This document shows, piece after piece, positions 1 through 8,834 of a DNA stretch of 64,000 nucleotides. A model generated the notes under the pieces. It did not search any database. It saw nothing but the letters and a program-made list of their open reading frames with translations, and was not told the DNA's origin. The stretch is from the NCBI RefSeq assembly GCF_050113715.1, contig NZ_JBNJQR010000005.1, positions 345,399 through 409,398 on the forward strand, given 5' to 3'. How positions within the stretch are numbered: the stretch's first letter is position 1; each line of letters begins with the position of its first letter. The translations under genes were made by a program, and so were the position numbers. The DNA is from Brevibacillus_H ginsengisoli. Lineage in GTDB: Bacteria > Bacillota > Bacilli > Brevibacillales > Brevibacillaceae.

Positions 1-2
1 TC

Positions 3-80
3 AACCCAGTGGTTGTGGCAATCCCGCTTGAAGAGGTGCGCAATCGACTCCGTCAAGCACTCGAAAGGAAGTTAGGGTAA
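3..80 (+). CDS. sufD: SufD, C-terminal end (partial)
   Basis: An open frame enters from the left edge and ends in TAA at 78-80. It encodes 25 residues ending in an amphipathic ALERKLG-type helix. This matches the usual C-terminal end of SufD, the scaffold partner of SufB and SufC in the SUF iron-sulfur cluster complex. The TAA overlaps the ATG of sufS, so the genes are translationally coupled. The order D-S-U-B is the Bacillus suf operon order, which is the main support. Only the tail is visible, so the call rests largely on context. Confidence 0.7.
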   Translation, partial: NPVVVAIPLEEVRNRLRQALERKLG

Positions 81-1306
81 TGAATGCGAATGAGATACGC
101 AAATACTTTCCTATCTTGAATCAGGAAGTCAATGGACACCCGTTAGTTTATCTTGATAGTGCAGCGACTTCCCAGAAACCAATTCAGGTCATCGAAGCAG
201 TTGATAAGTACTACAAGGAGTACAATTCCAACGTGCATCGCGGTGTTCATACACTGGGCACTCGCGCAACCGATGGCTATGAAGGAGCGCGTGAAAAGGT
301 CCGCAAGTTTATCAACGCCAAAGAAACGGCTGAGATTGTGTTCACTCGTGGAGCCACAAGCGCATTTAACCTGGTTGCAATGGGCTATGTCCGCAAGTTT
401 TTGCGTGAGGGTGATGAGATTGTCACCACTTTGGTGGAGCACCACAGCAATTTCATTCCTTGGCAGCAAGCGGCAAAAGCGACAGGTGCTACCTTCAAGT
501 TCATTGAGCTTGAGGTAGACGGTACGGTTTCGCTTGAGTCTGTGAAGCAAGCCATCACCCCGAATACTAAATTCGTTGCTATTCATCATATATCCAATGT
601 TTTAGGTGATACGACACCGATTAAAGAAATTGCCGAGATCGCTCATCAACATGGCGCTGTTCTGCTGGTTGACGGCGCGCAGTCTGCTCCACACATCAAA
701 GTGGATGTACAAGATCTGGATTGCGATTTCTATGCGTTCTCCAGCCACAAAATGTGCGGTCCAACAGGCGTAGGTGTCTTGTATGGCAAACGTGAACTGT
801 TGGAGCAAACCGATCCAGTAGAGTTTGGCGGCGAGATGATCGATTTTGTAGAATTGTACGACTCTACATGGAAGGAGCTCCCTTGGAAGTTTGAAGGGGG
901 AACTCCCATTATCGCTGGGGCGATTGGGCTCGGTGCAGCGATCGATTTCCTCGAAGAAATTGGGATGGATGAGATTGCGAAGCACGACCAAGAGCTTACC
1001 CATTATGCGATGGAACAGATGCAATTGATTGAAGGATTGACAGTCTACGGTCCAACTTTGGACCGTACAGGACTGATTACTTTTAACTTGAGTGATGTAC
1101 ATCCACATGACTTGGCTACGGTTCTCGATAGCCACGGAATTGCTGTACGCGCTGGTCACCATTGCGCGCAGCCGCTGATGCGTTGGTTGCAAGTATCAGC
1201 TACTGCTCGTGCCAGCTTCTATTTATACAACAACGAAGAAGACGTGGATCGCTTAATCGCCGGGTTGAAAAAGACAAAGGAGTATTTCGGAAATGTCTTC
1301 TCTTGA
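80..1306 (+). CDS. sufS: SufS cysteine desulfurase
   Basis: This is a 408-residue PLP-dependent group II cysteine desulfurase that takes sulfur from L-cysteine and passes the persulfide to SufU. The PLP lysine is K224 in SSHKMCGPTG, and the catalytic cysteine is C362 in RAGHHCAQP. Both sit where B. subtilis SufS has them, and the length is standard. The start ATG overlaps the sufD stop, and the 3' end overlaps sufU by 14 bases, so the operon is tightly coupled. The product acts in the cytoplasm. Confidence is high. Confidence 0.97.
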   Translation: MNANEIRKYFPILNQEVNGHPLVYLDSAATSQKPIQVIEAVDKYYKEYNSNVHRGVHTLGTRATDGYEGAREKVRKFINAKETAEIVFTRGATSAFNLVAMGYVRKFLREGDEIVTTLVEHHSNFIPWQQAAKATGATFKFIELEVDGTVSLESVKQAITPNTKFVAIHHISNVLGDTTPIKEIAEIAHQHGAVLLVDGAQSAPHIKVDVQDLDCDFYAFSSHKMCGPTGVGVLYGKRELLEQTDPVEFGGEMIDFVELYDSTWKELPWKFEGGTPIIAGAIGLGAAIDFLEEIGMDEIAKHDQELTHYAMEQMQLIEGLTVYGPTLDRTGLITFNLSDVHPHDLATVLDSHGIAVRAGHHCAQPLMRWLQVSATARASFYLYNNEEDVDRLIAGLKKTKEYFGNVFS

Positions 1307-1727
1307 TGATTTATACCGCCGCGTGATTATGGATCATTATCAAAAGCCAAGAAATAAAGGCCAGCTTGATGAGTCAAAAGGACTCGTCATCAAGCTAAAC
1401 AATCCAACTTGTGGAGACAGTATCTCCTTGTCACTTCAGGTGGAGAATGGCATTGTTGTGGATGCGAAGTACCTTGGGGAAGGTTGCTCCATTAGTATGT
1501 CTTCCGCCTCCATGATGACAGAAGCTGTCAAAGGAATGTCTGTTGAGGAAGCGTTGAAGCTCTCGGAGAATTTCTCCTGTATGATGCAGGGCAAGGATAT
1601 TGACGAATCTATTGATTTGGGTGACATTGAAGCTCTTTCTGGTGTTTCCAAGTTCCCGGCTCGGATCAAATGCGCAACATTGGCCTGGAAAGCCCTCGAA
1701 CAAGGCATCAAGCAGGCAGAACAGTAA
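1293..1727 (+). CDS. sufU: SufU sulfur-transfer protein
   Basis: This is a 144-residue SufU-type, IscU-like protein. In Gram-positive bacteria SufU is a zinc-bound sulfurtransferase that relays persulfide sulfur from SufS to the SufBCD scaffold. The conserved ligands are C40 and D42 (NNPTCGD), C65 (GEGC) and C127 (IKCATLAWK). It carries the Gram-positive insertion between the second and third cysteines that separates SufU from IscU. It overlaps the end of sufS and is followed 24 bases later by sufB. Confidence 0.95.
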   Translation: MSSLDDLYRRVIMDHYQKPRNKGQLDESKGLVIKLNNPTCGDSISLSLQVENGIVVDAKYLGEGCSISMSSASMMTEAVKGMSVEEALKLSENFSCMMQGKDIDESIDLGDIEALSGVSKFPARIKCATLAWKALEQGIKQAEQ

Positions 1728-1751
1728 ACGAAAGACAAGGAGTGAACAAAA

Positions 1752-3149
1752 ATGGCAAAGAAAGCCCCTGAGATACAGGATTATCAATATGGTTTTCACG
1801 ACCCGGATGTGTCTGTCTTTCGGACGAAAAAAGGGTTAACTCGAGAGATCGTGGAAGAGATCTCCCGCATTAAGGGCGAACCAGCTTGGATGCTGGAATT
1901 CCGTCTGAAAGCTTTAGAAATTTTTTATCGCATGCCGATGCCAAAATGGGGCGGCGATTTGGATAGCCTTGATTTCGACAGCATCACTTACTACGTGAAG
2001 CCTTCCGAGAAGCAAGGACGCAGCTGGGATGAGGTTCCTGAAGAAATCAAAGCGACGTTTGATAAATTGGGGATTCCAGAAGCGGAGCAGAAGTTCCTCG
2101 CAGGGGTATCTGCTCAGTACGAATCTGAGGTAGTTTACCACAACATGCAGGAAGACCTGGAGAAACTGGGCGTTCTCTTCTGCGACATGGATTCCGCAGT
2201 GAAGCTTTATCCAGAGATCGTGAAAGAATACTTCTCTACAGTCATCCCTCCAGCAGACAACAAGTTTGCGGCATTGAACTCTGCGGTATGGTCCGGTGGC
2301 TCCTTCATTTACGTGCCAAAAGGCGTAAAAGTAGATACTCCATTGCAAGCCTACTTCCGCATCAACTCCGAAAACATGGGTCAATTCGAGCGTACGCTGA
2401 TCATCGCGGATGAAGACAGCTTCGTGCACTATGTAGAGGGCTGTACAGCTCCAATCTACAGCACAGACTCCCTGCACTCTGCGGTTGTTGAGATCATTAT
2501 CAAAGAACGTGCTCGCTGCCGTTACACCACTGTCCAAAACTGGTCCAACAACGTATACAACCTCGTTACGAAGCGTGCGGTTGCTTACGCGGACGCGAAC
2601 ATGGAGTGGATTGACGGTAACATCGGTTCCAAGCTGACTATGAAATATCCTGCGGTTATCATGAAAGGACCTCGTGCCAAAGGTACTGTTCTTTCCATCG
2701 CGGTAGCAGGTAAAGGACAGCATCAAGACGCGGGTGCCAAAATGGTTCACCTTGCTCCTGATTGCACATCCACTATCGTATCCAAATCCATCTCTCGTGA
2801 AGGCGGAAAAGTAACCTATCGCGGTCTGTCCCACTTCGGACGCAAAGCGGAAGGTTCCAAGTCCAACATCAAGTGCGATACCTTGATCCTGGATAAACTC
2901 TCCACCTCCGATACGATCCCGTACAACGAGATCTTAAACGACAACATCACGTTGGAGCACGAGGCAACGGTTTCCAAGGTTTCCGAAGACCAACTCTTCT
3001 ACCTGATGAGCCGTGGCTTGTCTGAAGCTGAAGCGACAGAAATGATCGTCATGGGCTTCATTGAGCCATTCACCAAAGAGCTTCCAATGGAATATGCGGT
3101 TGAGATGAATCGTCTGATTAAGTTTGAGATGGAAGGTTCTATCGGATAA
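1752..3149 (+). CDS. sufB: SufB Fe-S cluster assembly scaffold
   Basis: This 465-residue protein is the SufB scaffold subunit, on which Fe-S clusters are built with SufC and SufD. The typical N-terminus and a long right-handed beta-helix core are recognisable, including the segment SGGSFIYVPKGV and the C-terminal MGFIEPF helix region. The start follows AAGGAG with good spacing. It is the last suf gene, and an intrinsic terminator follows 13 bases after its stop codon. Confidence 0.97.
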   Translation: MAKKAPEIQDYQYGFHDPDVSVFRTKKGLTREIVEEISRIKGEPAWMLEFRLKALEIFYRMPMPKWGGDLDSLDFDSITYYVKPSEKQGRSWDEVPEEIKATFDKLGIPEAEQKFLAGVSAQYESEVVYHNMQEDLEKLGVLFCDMDSAVKLYPEIVKEYFSTVIPPADNKFAALNSAVWSGGSFIYVPKGVKVDTPLQAYFRINSENMGQFERTLIIADEDSFVHYVEGCTAPIYSTDSLHSAVVEIIIKERARCRYTTVQNWSNNVYNLVTKRAVAYADANMEWIDGNIGSKLTMKYPAVIMKGPRAKGTVLSIAVAGKGQHQDAGAKMVHLAPDCTSTIVSKSISREGGKVTYRGLSHFGRKAEGSKSNIKCDTLILDKLSTSDTIPYNEILNDNITLEHEATVSKVSEDQLFYLMSRGLSEAEATEMIVMGFIEPFTKELPMEYAVEMNRLIKFEMEGSIG

Positions 3150-3162
3150 TTATTATTAAATG

Positions 3163-3198
3163 AACCACTTTCGCTAAGTTGTGCGGAAGTGGTTTTTT
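3163..3198 (+). terminator. Intrinsic terminator of the suf operon
   Basis: The arms AACCACTT (3163-3170) and AAGTGGTT (3187-3194) form a stem followed by a T-run. It lies directly after sufB. Confidence 0.85.
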
Positions 3199-3317
3199 AG
3201 TGTCTGGAAGGCTGGAGTGAATCACAGGAATGCGAGCCTGTTACCAGAAAAACGAATAATTCACTGGAAAGTGTTTGATAATACAGGAGAACTGATTAAG
3301 TTGGGGGGCGGCTCCTG

Positions 3318-4961
3318 GTGCAAACATGGATTCAGAATTATGATCCACTCGGCAATCTTGCCCTATCGGCTTTGGTGGCGTTAATCCCCATCGCCTTTTT
3401 CTTTCTCGCTTTGACAGTCTTGAAGATGAAGGGAAATACGGCCGCTCTCATTACGGTTTGTATTGCTTTTGTGATTGCATTGTTCGTGTACCGAATGCCG
3501 CTGGTCAAAGTAGTTGCATCAACTGGCTATGGGATCGCCTATGGGATTTGGCCGATCAGCTGGATTGTCATCTGCTCAGTTCTCTTGTATAAACTATCTG
3601 TAAAGACGGGTAGCTTTGAGCTCATTCGTTCCTCCATCATTTCGATTTCGAATGATCAACGCATGCAGCTCTTATTAATCGGATATTCATTTAACGCCTT
3701 CTTGGAAGGAGCGGCAGGCTTTGGGGCACCGATTGCTATTTCCGCCTCGCTTTTGACTGGATTGGGCTTCAATCCTTTACTGGCAGCCGCTTTATGTCTG
3801 ATTGCTAACTCCGCTTCAGGAGCATTCGGAGCTTTAGGGATTCCGGTGATTGTAGCGGGACAGGTCTCCCAGATCGATAAACTCACGCTTTCACAGATGT
3901 TAGGCATTCAGCTGCCCATCATCTCTTTCTTGGTTCCATTCCTATTGATTTTCATTATGGATGGGGTAAAAGGGATACGAGAAACTTTTCCGGCATTAGT
4001 TGTCTCAGGAGGGACTTACGCGATTTCACAGTTTCTCGTCATTTATTTTCTCGGACCCGAATTGGCGAATATCATCTCATCACTGGTGAGTTTAGGGGCG
4101 TTAGCTTTCTTTCTGCGCTCCTGGCACCCCAAACGAATTTTTCGGTATGAGGAAGCTGCTGCGTCAACGAGAGAGGAGCACAAGATTACAGTAGGGGATA
4201 CGATAAAAGGATGGGCTCCTTTCTATATCCTCACCATCATCGTATTTGTCTGGAGCTCAAAATGGTTTCAGGGTCTTTTCGCGAAGGGAGGGCCACTGGA
4301 GTATTTCCTTTACAACATCCCAGTACCTTCTTTGGATAAATTGGTGTTAAAATCGCCACCTGTGAGTAATGCCATCACTCCTTATGCGGCCGTATTTAAA
4401 TTTGATCTATTATCGGCAACAGGAACCGCCATTCTAGTGTCGGTCATCTTAACGATGGTGTTATTCCGCGTCAGATTGCGAACGGGTATCGCTCTTTTAC
4501 AGGAGACACTTGTGGAATTCTGGAGACCGCTTATTACGATTTGTTTAGTATTGGCTTTTGCGTACATCGCCAACTATTCCGGGTTATCTTCCACTCTTGG
4601 ACTAGCTTTATCCAAGACAGGTCGACTCTTCCCGTTCTTCTCACCGGTTCTTGGCTGGATCGGCGTGTTCTTAACGGGTTCCGTTGTATCCAACAATGCG
4701 CTGTTTGGCAATTTACAAGTAGTAACCGGACAACAAATCGGCATATCACCCGTTCTACTGGTTGCGGCGAATACATCGGGGGGCGTGATGGCCAAGATGC
4801 TGTCTCCGCAGTCGATTGCCATTGCGGCCGCTGCTGTAGGGCTTATTGGTCAAGAATCCAAGTTGTTTAGTTTTACTGTAAAATACAGCTTCGCATTTCT
4901 CTTGGTTGTTGCGGTCATGACGTATGGATTGGCGTTCGTGATTCCGGGGTTTATTCCATAG
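3318..4961 (+). CDS. lldP: L-lactate permease family transporter
   Basis: This 547-residue, very hydrophobic protein has about a dozen membrane spans. It starts MQTWIQNYDPLGN, the hallmark N-terminus of the L-lactate permease (LctP) family of lactate:H+ symporters. The motif around EGAAGFGAPIAI and the C-terminal NALFGNLQ and MAKMLSPQS segments are also family signatures. The best start is GTG at 3318. The binding site is a G-rich run just upstream rather than a clean AGGAGG. It is a single gene between two terminators. Glycolate transport is possible for this family too. Confidence 0.93.
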   Translation: MQTWIQNYDPLGNLALSALVALIPIAFFFLALTVLKMKGNTAALITVCIAFVIALFVYRMPLVKVVASTGYGIAYGIWPISWIVICSVLLYKLSVKTGSFELIRSSIISISNDQRMQLLLIGYSFNAFLEGAAGFGAPIAISASLLTGLGFNPLLAAALCLIANSASGAFGALGIPVIVAGQVSQIDKLTLSQMLGIQLPIISFLVPFLLIFIMDGVKGIRETFPALVVSGGTYAISQFLVIYFLGPELANIISSLVSLGALAFFLRSWHPKRIFRYEEAAASTREEHKITVGDTIKGWAPFYILTIIVFVWSSKWFQGLFAKGGPLEYFLYNIPVPSLDKLVLKSPPVSNAITPYAAVFKFDLLSATGTAILVSVILTMVLFRVRLRTGIALLQETLVEFWRPLITICLVLAFAYIANYSGLSSTLGLALSKTGRLFPFFSPVLGWIGVFLTGSVVSNNALFGNLQVVTGQQIGISPVLLVAANTSGGVMAKMLSPQSIAIAAAAVGLIGQESKLFSFTVKYSFAFLLVVAVMTYGLAFVIPGFIP

Positions 4962-4980
4962 AGATTCCAGTGAAATGAGA

Positions 4981-5018
4981 AACACTTCCATTCTGTATTA
5001 ATGGAAGTGTTTTTTTTG
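4981..5018 (+). terminator. Intrinsic terminator of lldP
   Basis: Perfect 12 bp arms, AACACTTCCATT (4981-4992) and its complement (5000-5011), are followed by a run of T. Confidence 0.9.
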
Positions 5019-5193
5019 TAGGGGGGATGCCTATTCAACCTTGGCTCATTTTCAATCGATTGAAAGTAATGAAATAGTAAAATCATAGATTAATAGAATG
5101 TTCACAATTTGTCCAATTTGAAATCATTTACATTAAATATAAATTATTGTATTATTTCAATATATTTACAAATTAGTAAACAGGAGGGTTCAT

Positions 5194-5655
5194 ATGAAAA
5201 AAGTAGTTGCAAGTCTATTAGGTTTAGCTTTAGTAGCAGGATTATCAGGTGGCGCAATGGCTCAAGAGGTTAATAAAGTACCTAATAAAACTGTTACGAT
5301 CAATGGAATAACTTACACTGATGAGAGAGAACCTAATGATACGGAAGCTACAGCAGATAGCTACACCGAAGGAAATGTTATTCGTGGTGAATTACCACAG
5401 GGTGATTTTCAAGATTACTTTACATTTACTGCAAAAAATTCTGGTACCTATCGTATGAAAATGCAACCAGCCGTTTCCTCCAATACATACGAGTTATGGA
5501 TCAAAAAACCAGGTTCATCGTATTTTAAAAAGGTTCAATCTCAAGCTGATGTTACCCTTGAAAATGGACAAGTGTACATCCTTCGTGTCTTGCCTGTTTA
5601 TCAAAACTATACTTACTCACAAGCATACACAGCATCTGTAAGCTTTGTTCAATAA
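5194..5655 (+). CDS. Small secreted protein with a PPC-like domain
   Basis: This 153-residue protein starts with a clear signal peptide (MKK, a hydrophobic core, GGAMAQ cleavage region). The rest resembles a bacterial pre-peptidase C-terminal (PPC) beta-sandwich domain: EREPNDTEATAD, then QDYFTFTAKNSGTYRMKM. Such domains normally sit at the end of secreted proteases, so a stand-alone copy is unusual. It would act outside the cell, and no catalytic residues are seen. A strong AGGAGG precedes the ATG. The gene is markedly A+T-rich compared with suf, consistent with the accessory character of the 5-10 kb stretch. Confidence 0.75.
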   Translation: MKKVVASLLGLALVAGLSGGAMAQEVNKVPNKTVTINGITYTDEREPNDTEATADSYTEGNVIRGELPQGDFQDYFTFTAKNSGTYRMKMQPAVSSNTYELWIKKPGSSYFKKVQSQADVTLENGQVYILRVLPVYQNYTYSQAYTASVSFVQ

Positions 5656-5730
5656 AAGGAAATCAACAACTATTTTAAGCTGGAATGTAATTTGATAACT
5701 CTCTTCTAATAGCGTCATAGTTTAAATAAG

Positions 5731-5780
5731 GACCCGAGAAATTGACACTTGGATAAAGGTGGTCAATTCCCGGGTCTTTT
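5731..5780 (+). terminator. Intrinsic terminator after the PPC-like gene
   Basis: Arms beginning GACCCG (5731-5746) and ending CGGGTC (5762-5776) pair almost fully and are followed by TTTT. Confidence 0.8.
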
Positions 5781-5964
5781 ACTCTTATTTCTTTAAGCTA
5801 GCGAAACTGCGGCTGCTGTATCAGCCTGTATTCAACTAACGATCGCGGGCCAGTCTAAAACTGTATTATCCCTTCACACTAACAAATGCTTTGATAAATG
5901 TTTATTCCCCGAATTATAGTGAGGGAGTTGACATAAAATTAAATTGATGAATAAATAAAACACC
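5781..5964. other. Intergenic stretch with no gene seen
   Basis: No gene is supported here. A short G+C-rich patch (about 5795-5860) interrupts otherwise A+T-rich DNA and resembles no feature I can name. A TTGACA hexamer at 5928-5933 has no good -10 partner. The tRNA promoter lies immediately downstream. Confidence 0.5.
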
Positions 5965-5993
5965 TTGTAAAAATGAACAAACCATGCTATACT
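5965..5993 (+). promoter_or_regulatory. SigA-type promoter of the tRNA cluster
   Basis: TTGTAA (5965-5970) and TATACT (5988-5993) are separated by exactly 17 bases. They sit 24 bases before tRNA-Ser. One promoter probably serves all three tRNAs, since the tRNA-Leu is followed by the first visible terminator. Confidence 0.8.
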
Positions 5994-6016
5994 AAAAATC
6001 CATTGAGCAATCAAAT

Positions 6017-6109
6017 GGACAGGTGTCCGAGTGGCCGAAGGAGCACGATTGGAAATCGTGTAGGCGGGGTTGACCCGTCTCGTGGGTTCAAATCCCACCC
6101 TGTCCGCCA
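6017..6109 (+). tRNA. tRNA-Ser (GGA)
   Basis: The acceptor arms GGACAGG and CCTGTCC pair fully. The anticodon loop reads TTGGAAA, giving anticodon GGA. A long variable arm (GGCGGGGTTGACCCGTC) is typical of class II tRNA-Ser, the T-loop is GGTTCAAATCC, and CCA is encoded at 6107-6109. Confidence 0.97.
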
Positions 6110-6133
6110 TTCATCTAATAAAACTTGGACTAT

Positions 6134-6210
6134 GGCGGTCGTGGCGAAGTGGTTAACGCATCGGATTGTGGCTCCGACACTCGTGGGTTCGATTCCCATC
6201 GATCGCCCCA
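6134..6210 (+). tRNA. tRNA-His (GTG)
   Basis: The anticodon GTG lies in the loop TTGTGGC. The extra G at position -1 (6134) faces C73, the identity feature of tRNA-His. The acceptor stem is GCGGTCG with CGATCGC, and CCA is encoded. Confidence 0.97.
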
Positions 6211-6221
6211 TTATTGAATAG

Positions 6222-6304
6222 GCCGGTATGGCGGAATTGGCAGACGCGCGCGACTCAAAATCGTGAGGGAAACCGTGGGGGTTCAAGTCCCTCTACCGGC
6301 ACCA
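6222..6304 (+). tRNA. tRNA-Leu (CAA)
   Basis: The acceptor stem GCCGGTA pairs with TACCGGC. The anticodon loop CTCAAAA gives anticodon CAA. A class II variable arm is present and CCA is encoded. The 3' end of this gene and its terminator recur downstream at about 8772 and 10406, marking the edges of a duplicated cassette. Confidence 0.95.
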
Positions 6305-6317
6305 TCTCATACATGAT

Positions 6318-6347
6318 ACACTCTACCCAGACAGGTAGGGTGTTTTT
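6318..6347 (+). terminator. Intrinsic terminator after the tRNA cluster
   Basis: ACACTCTACC (6318-6327) pairs with GGTAGGGTGT (6334-6343) with one G-U pair, followed by T residues. Near-identical copies follow both esterase genes. Confidence 0.85.
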
Positions 6348-6378
6348 TGCGTTTCCGGATTAGATGGAGGTAACTGAA

Positions 6379-7278
6379 ATGGAATACAAGTATGAATTGG
6401 TCAAAACGGATCAGGATTTACCTATAAAAATCATTTACCATACCACAGGTAAACAAAGGGTGATACCAAGGCATTGGCATGAAAGCATAGAAATTTCATA
6501 TGTGCTTTTCGGCAGAATCGATAAAATTTATATCGACGGAAAAGAATATACTTCCAAGCAGGGCGATATTGTCTTAATTAATTCGAATGCGATCCATTCT
6601 TTTTCAGTCAATCTGGAGAAAGATCGAAAGACGGTTACGATTCTAATCCCCTATGAATTCATAAAAGCGAACGATACGGATCATGATCACTTTGAATTTG
6701 ATTGCATCTCCATTAACGAGCAAGATGAACAGAGAGAAATGTTGTTTCAACAGTTGCGTGAAAATTTAAACTCCATAGTAAGCGCGTTCATAGAGAAAGA
6801 AAATGACCCTCTGGCATCCATAAAAATAACAGGCTTGTCTTATGAATTAATCTATCTCTTATTAAAAAACTTTAAGATTAACAAAAATGGCAGTGGACTC
6901 ATTAAAACAAAAAAATATTTAGACCGCTTAACTTTGATTACCAATTTTATAAAAGATAACTATAATCAAAATTTATCCATTGATTTAATTTCAGCCCAAT
7001 TTAATTTATCCTCCGAGTATCTTTCACGTTTATTTACCAAATACATAGGAATGACTGTGCTTACTTATATCAATACGATTCGTCTTGAAAAATCGTATCC
7101 TGATTTGATGAACACAGATCGCCCTATCATACAAATAGCATTAGAGCACGGTTTTCCAAATGAAAAGTCGTATCATCGAGTTTTTAAGGCTGTCTACAAA
7201 ATCACACCCAATCAATATAGAAAAGGGCAAAGAGCAACGGATGTAACAGAGAAGATGTCAGGATTTGACTTTAAATAA
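6379..7278 (+). CDS. AraC-family transcriptional regulator
   Basis: The protein has 299 residues. The N-terminal half is a cupin sensor domain (RHWHESIEISYVLFG, then GDIVLINSNAIHSF). The C-terminal 100 residues hold two helix-turn-helix motifs of the AraC type (LSIDLISAQFNLSSEYLSRLF and the GFPNEKSYHRVFK segment). An upstream in-frame ATG at 6364 lies just before the GGAGGT site, so ATG 6379 is the better start. It sits directly before a secreted esterase gene and may control it. A short remnant of this gene's 3' end lies before the second esterase, showing it was once duplicated with that gene. The sequence is A+T-rich. Confidence 0.9.
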   Translation: MEYKYELVKTDQDLPIKIIYHTTGKQRVIPRHWHESIEISYVLFGRIDKIYIDGKEYTSKQGDIVLINSNAIHSFSVNLEKDRKTVTILIPYEFIKANDTDHDHFEFDCISINEQDEQREMLFQQLRENLNSIVSAFIEKENDPLASIKITGLSYELIYLLLKNFKINKNGSGLIKTKKYLDRLTLITNFIKDNYNQNLSIDLISAQFNLSSEYLSRLFTKYIGMTVLTYINTIRLEKSYPDLMNTDRPIIQIALEHGFPNEKSYHRVFKAVYKITPNQYRKGQRATDVTEKMSGFDFK

Positions 7279-7325
7279 GCTAATAAAAGACATGATTTAG
7301 CGGGTGCTTTTTTTGATAATGAAGA

Positions 7326-7339
7326 TGTAAACGCTTTAA
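7326..7339 (+). promoter_or_regulatory. cre-like (CcpA) site before esterase 1
   Basis: TGTAAACGCTTTAA matches the catabolite-responsive-element core (TGNAANCGNTNNCA) except at the last positions. It lies about 95 bases before the esterase start. The same site is retained in the duplicate at 8960, although much flanking sequence has diverged or been lost. Confidence 0.6.
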
Positions 7340-7434
7340 CTTTGGAAATGATCCAAAGTAAAGGAGGATTAGATAGAGAAATTAGGTAGACATGCTTCCA
7401 ATAAAACATCGTTAGCATGAAGGGGTAGGGGAAA

Positions 7435-8766
7435 ATGATAAAAAGTATAAAAAAACACGTAAAAACGGCAATGATATGTACCTTAGCTGCAACTTTGGCG
7501 CTTCCTTTCAGCATGAGTGCAGCTGCTGAGCAAGTTCAGAAGCAATCTGCATCGTATAGGACGATTACAGAAGTCGCAGATTGGGGAGCGGTAATTACCA
7601 AGGTCATCGTCGACCTAGGCAAGCCAGTACCGAAGAATTCCGTAACTACAGATACTTTTAAAGTACATGTTGTAAGGAATGACAAAAGGTTAAGCGATCC
7701 ATTTATAGAGGAAGGGGATCGAAAAGTTACAAAAGCTTATGTTGCTGATAAAAACGGGAAACCTGCTTCTAAAACAGGAAGATATGCCGTTCTGGAAATG
7801 GAGATTGGACCAACTGTCTCCTTAGGTTCTGCAATTAACTATGATATGGATGGCACTGGATATAATGACTGGAATGAAAATAAGTATACGATTACGCAAC
7901 AAAAAGGCATTGAGACTAGCGATGGAATAATTTCAGGATTAGTGGTTGATACATTTGCGGGAGGATCGCGAGTGCTTGTCGATCAATTTACAACTGGAAA
8001 AGCAACCAACGATGATATTACCTTAACCTATGCAAACTTTACCCCAGCAAAAGACAACAAGAAGAATCCATTAATTATCTGGTTACATGGCATGGGAGAA
8101 GGTGGCACTGATCCAACGATACCGATTTCCGGAAATAAGGCAGTCAACTTCGCTTCCAAGGATATTCAGTCTTATTTTGGTGGAGCCTATGTTTTAGCAC
8201 CTCAGACCCCAACATTTTGGATGGATGGTTTTACAGGGTTTGGGGATGGTACTTCAAAATATGAGCGTTCACTTATGACATTAATTAAAAATTATGTTTC
8301 CCAAAACAAAGATATTGATCTAAATCGAATTTACATCGGTGGAGACTCCAACGGTGGCTATATGACCATGTTGTTGATTCGTGATAACCCCAAATACTTC
8401 GCCGCTGCATTCCCAACATGTGAACCTTTAAAGGATGAACTAATTAGTGATGCAGATATTCAGAAAATGAAAAAAATGCCGATATGGTTCACTGCCGCCA
8501 AAACAGATCCGGTAGTGCCTCCAAATGACTATGTCGTTCCAACCTATAATCGTTTAATCAAAGCGGGAGCAAAAAATGTTCAATTATCCTTATTTGATAA
8601 CGTGCATGATACTTCCGGCTTGTACAAAAATGAAGATGACACACCTTATGAATACAATGGGCACTGGTCTTGGATTTATGTGTACAACAACGAATGTACA
8701 GCAAAAATTAAGGGCAAAACAACAACCATTATGGAATGGCTGGCTGGCCAGTCTCTAAAAAAATAG
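7435..8766 (+). CDS. Secreted alpha/beta-hydrolase esterase (copy 1)
   Basis: The protein has 443 residues and a signal peptide (MIKSIKKHVK, hydrophobic stretch, SMSAAAEQ). Residues about 40-180 form an Ig-like N-terminal domain of the kind found in EstA-type esterases. The C-terminal part is an alpha/beta hydrolase of the prolyl-oligopeptidase or polyhydroxyalkanoate-depolymerase type. It has the oxyanion region IIWLHGMGEGG, nucleophile S305 in GGDSNGG, an acid residue in AAKTDPVVPP and a histidine in FDNVHDT. It probably cleaves an ester or polymer outside the cell, but the substrate is not visible. It follows an AraC gene and a cre-like site. A second copy of equal length follows at 9070, about four residues in five identical by eye. 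Confidence 0.88.
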   Translation: MIKSIKKHVKTAMICTLAATLALPFSMSAAAEQVQKQSASYRTITEVADWGAVITKVIVDLGKPVPKNSVTTDTFKVHVVRNDKRLSDPFIEEGDRKVTKAYVADKNGKPASKTGRYAVLEMEIGPTVSLGSAINYDMDGTGYNDWNENKYTITQQKGIETSDGIISGLVVDTFAGGSRVLVDQFTTGKATNDDITLTYANFTPAKDNKKNPLIIWLHGMGEGGTDPTIPISGNKAVNFASKDIQSYFGGAYVLAPQTPTFWMDGFTGFGDGTSKYERSLMTLIKNYVSQNKDIDLNRIYIGGDSNGGYMTMLLIRDNPKYFAAAFPTCEPLKDELISDADIQKMKKMPIWFTAAKTDPVVPPNDYVVPTYNRLIKAGAKNVQLSLFDNVHDTSGLYKNEDDTPYEYNGHWSWIYVYNNECTAKIKGKTTTIMEWLAGQSLKK

Positions 8767-8771
8767 CTTCT

Positions 8772-8828
8772 TCTACCGGCACTATCTCATACATGATGCA
8801 CTCTACCCAGGCAGGTAGGGTGTTTTCT
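8772..8828 (+). repeat. Copy of tRNA-Leu 3' end plus terminator
   Basis: From 8772, about 55 bases repeat 6292-6346 with only three or so differences: the last bases of tRNA-Leu, the spacer and the terminator hairpin. It lies six bases after the esterase 1 stop and still serves as a terminator (arms at about 8798-8823). It marks the join between two tandem units. Confidence 0.85.
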
Positions 8829-8834
8829 TTTGTA

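Noticed and set aside
3181..3384. 67-codon frame before lldP.
   Set aside because: It overlaps the suf terminator and the start of lldP, lacks a binding site and has no recognisable content.
5874..6286. Several frames across the tRNA genes on both strands.
   Set aside because: They are shadows of the tRNAs. Low-complexity tRNA-derived peptides are common artefacts.
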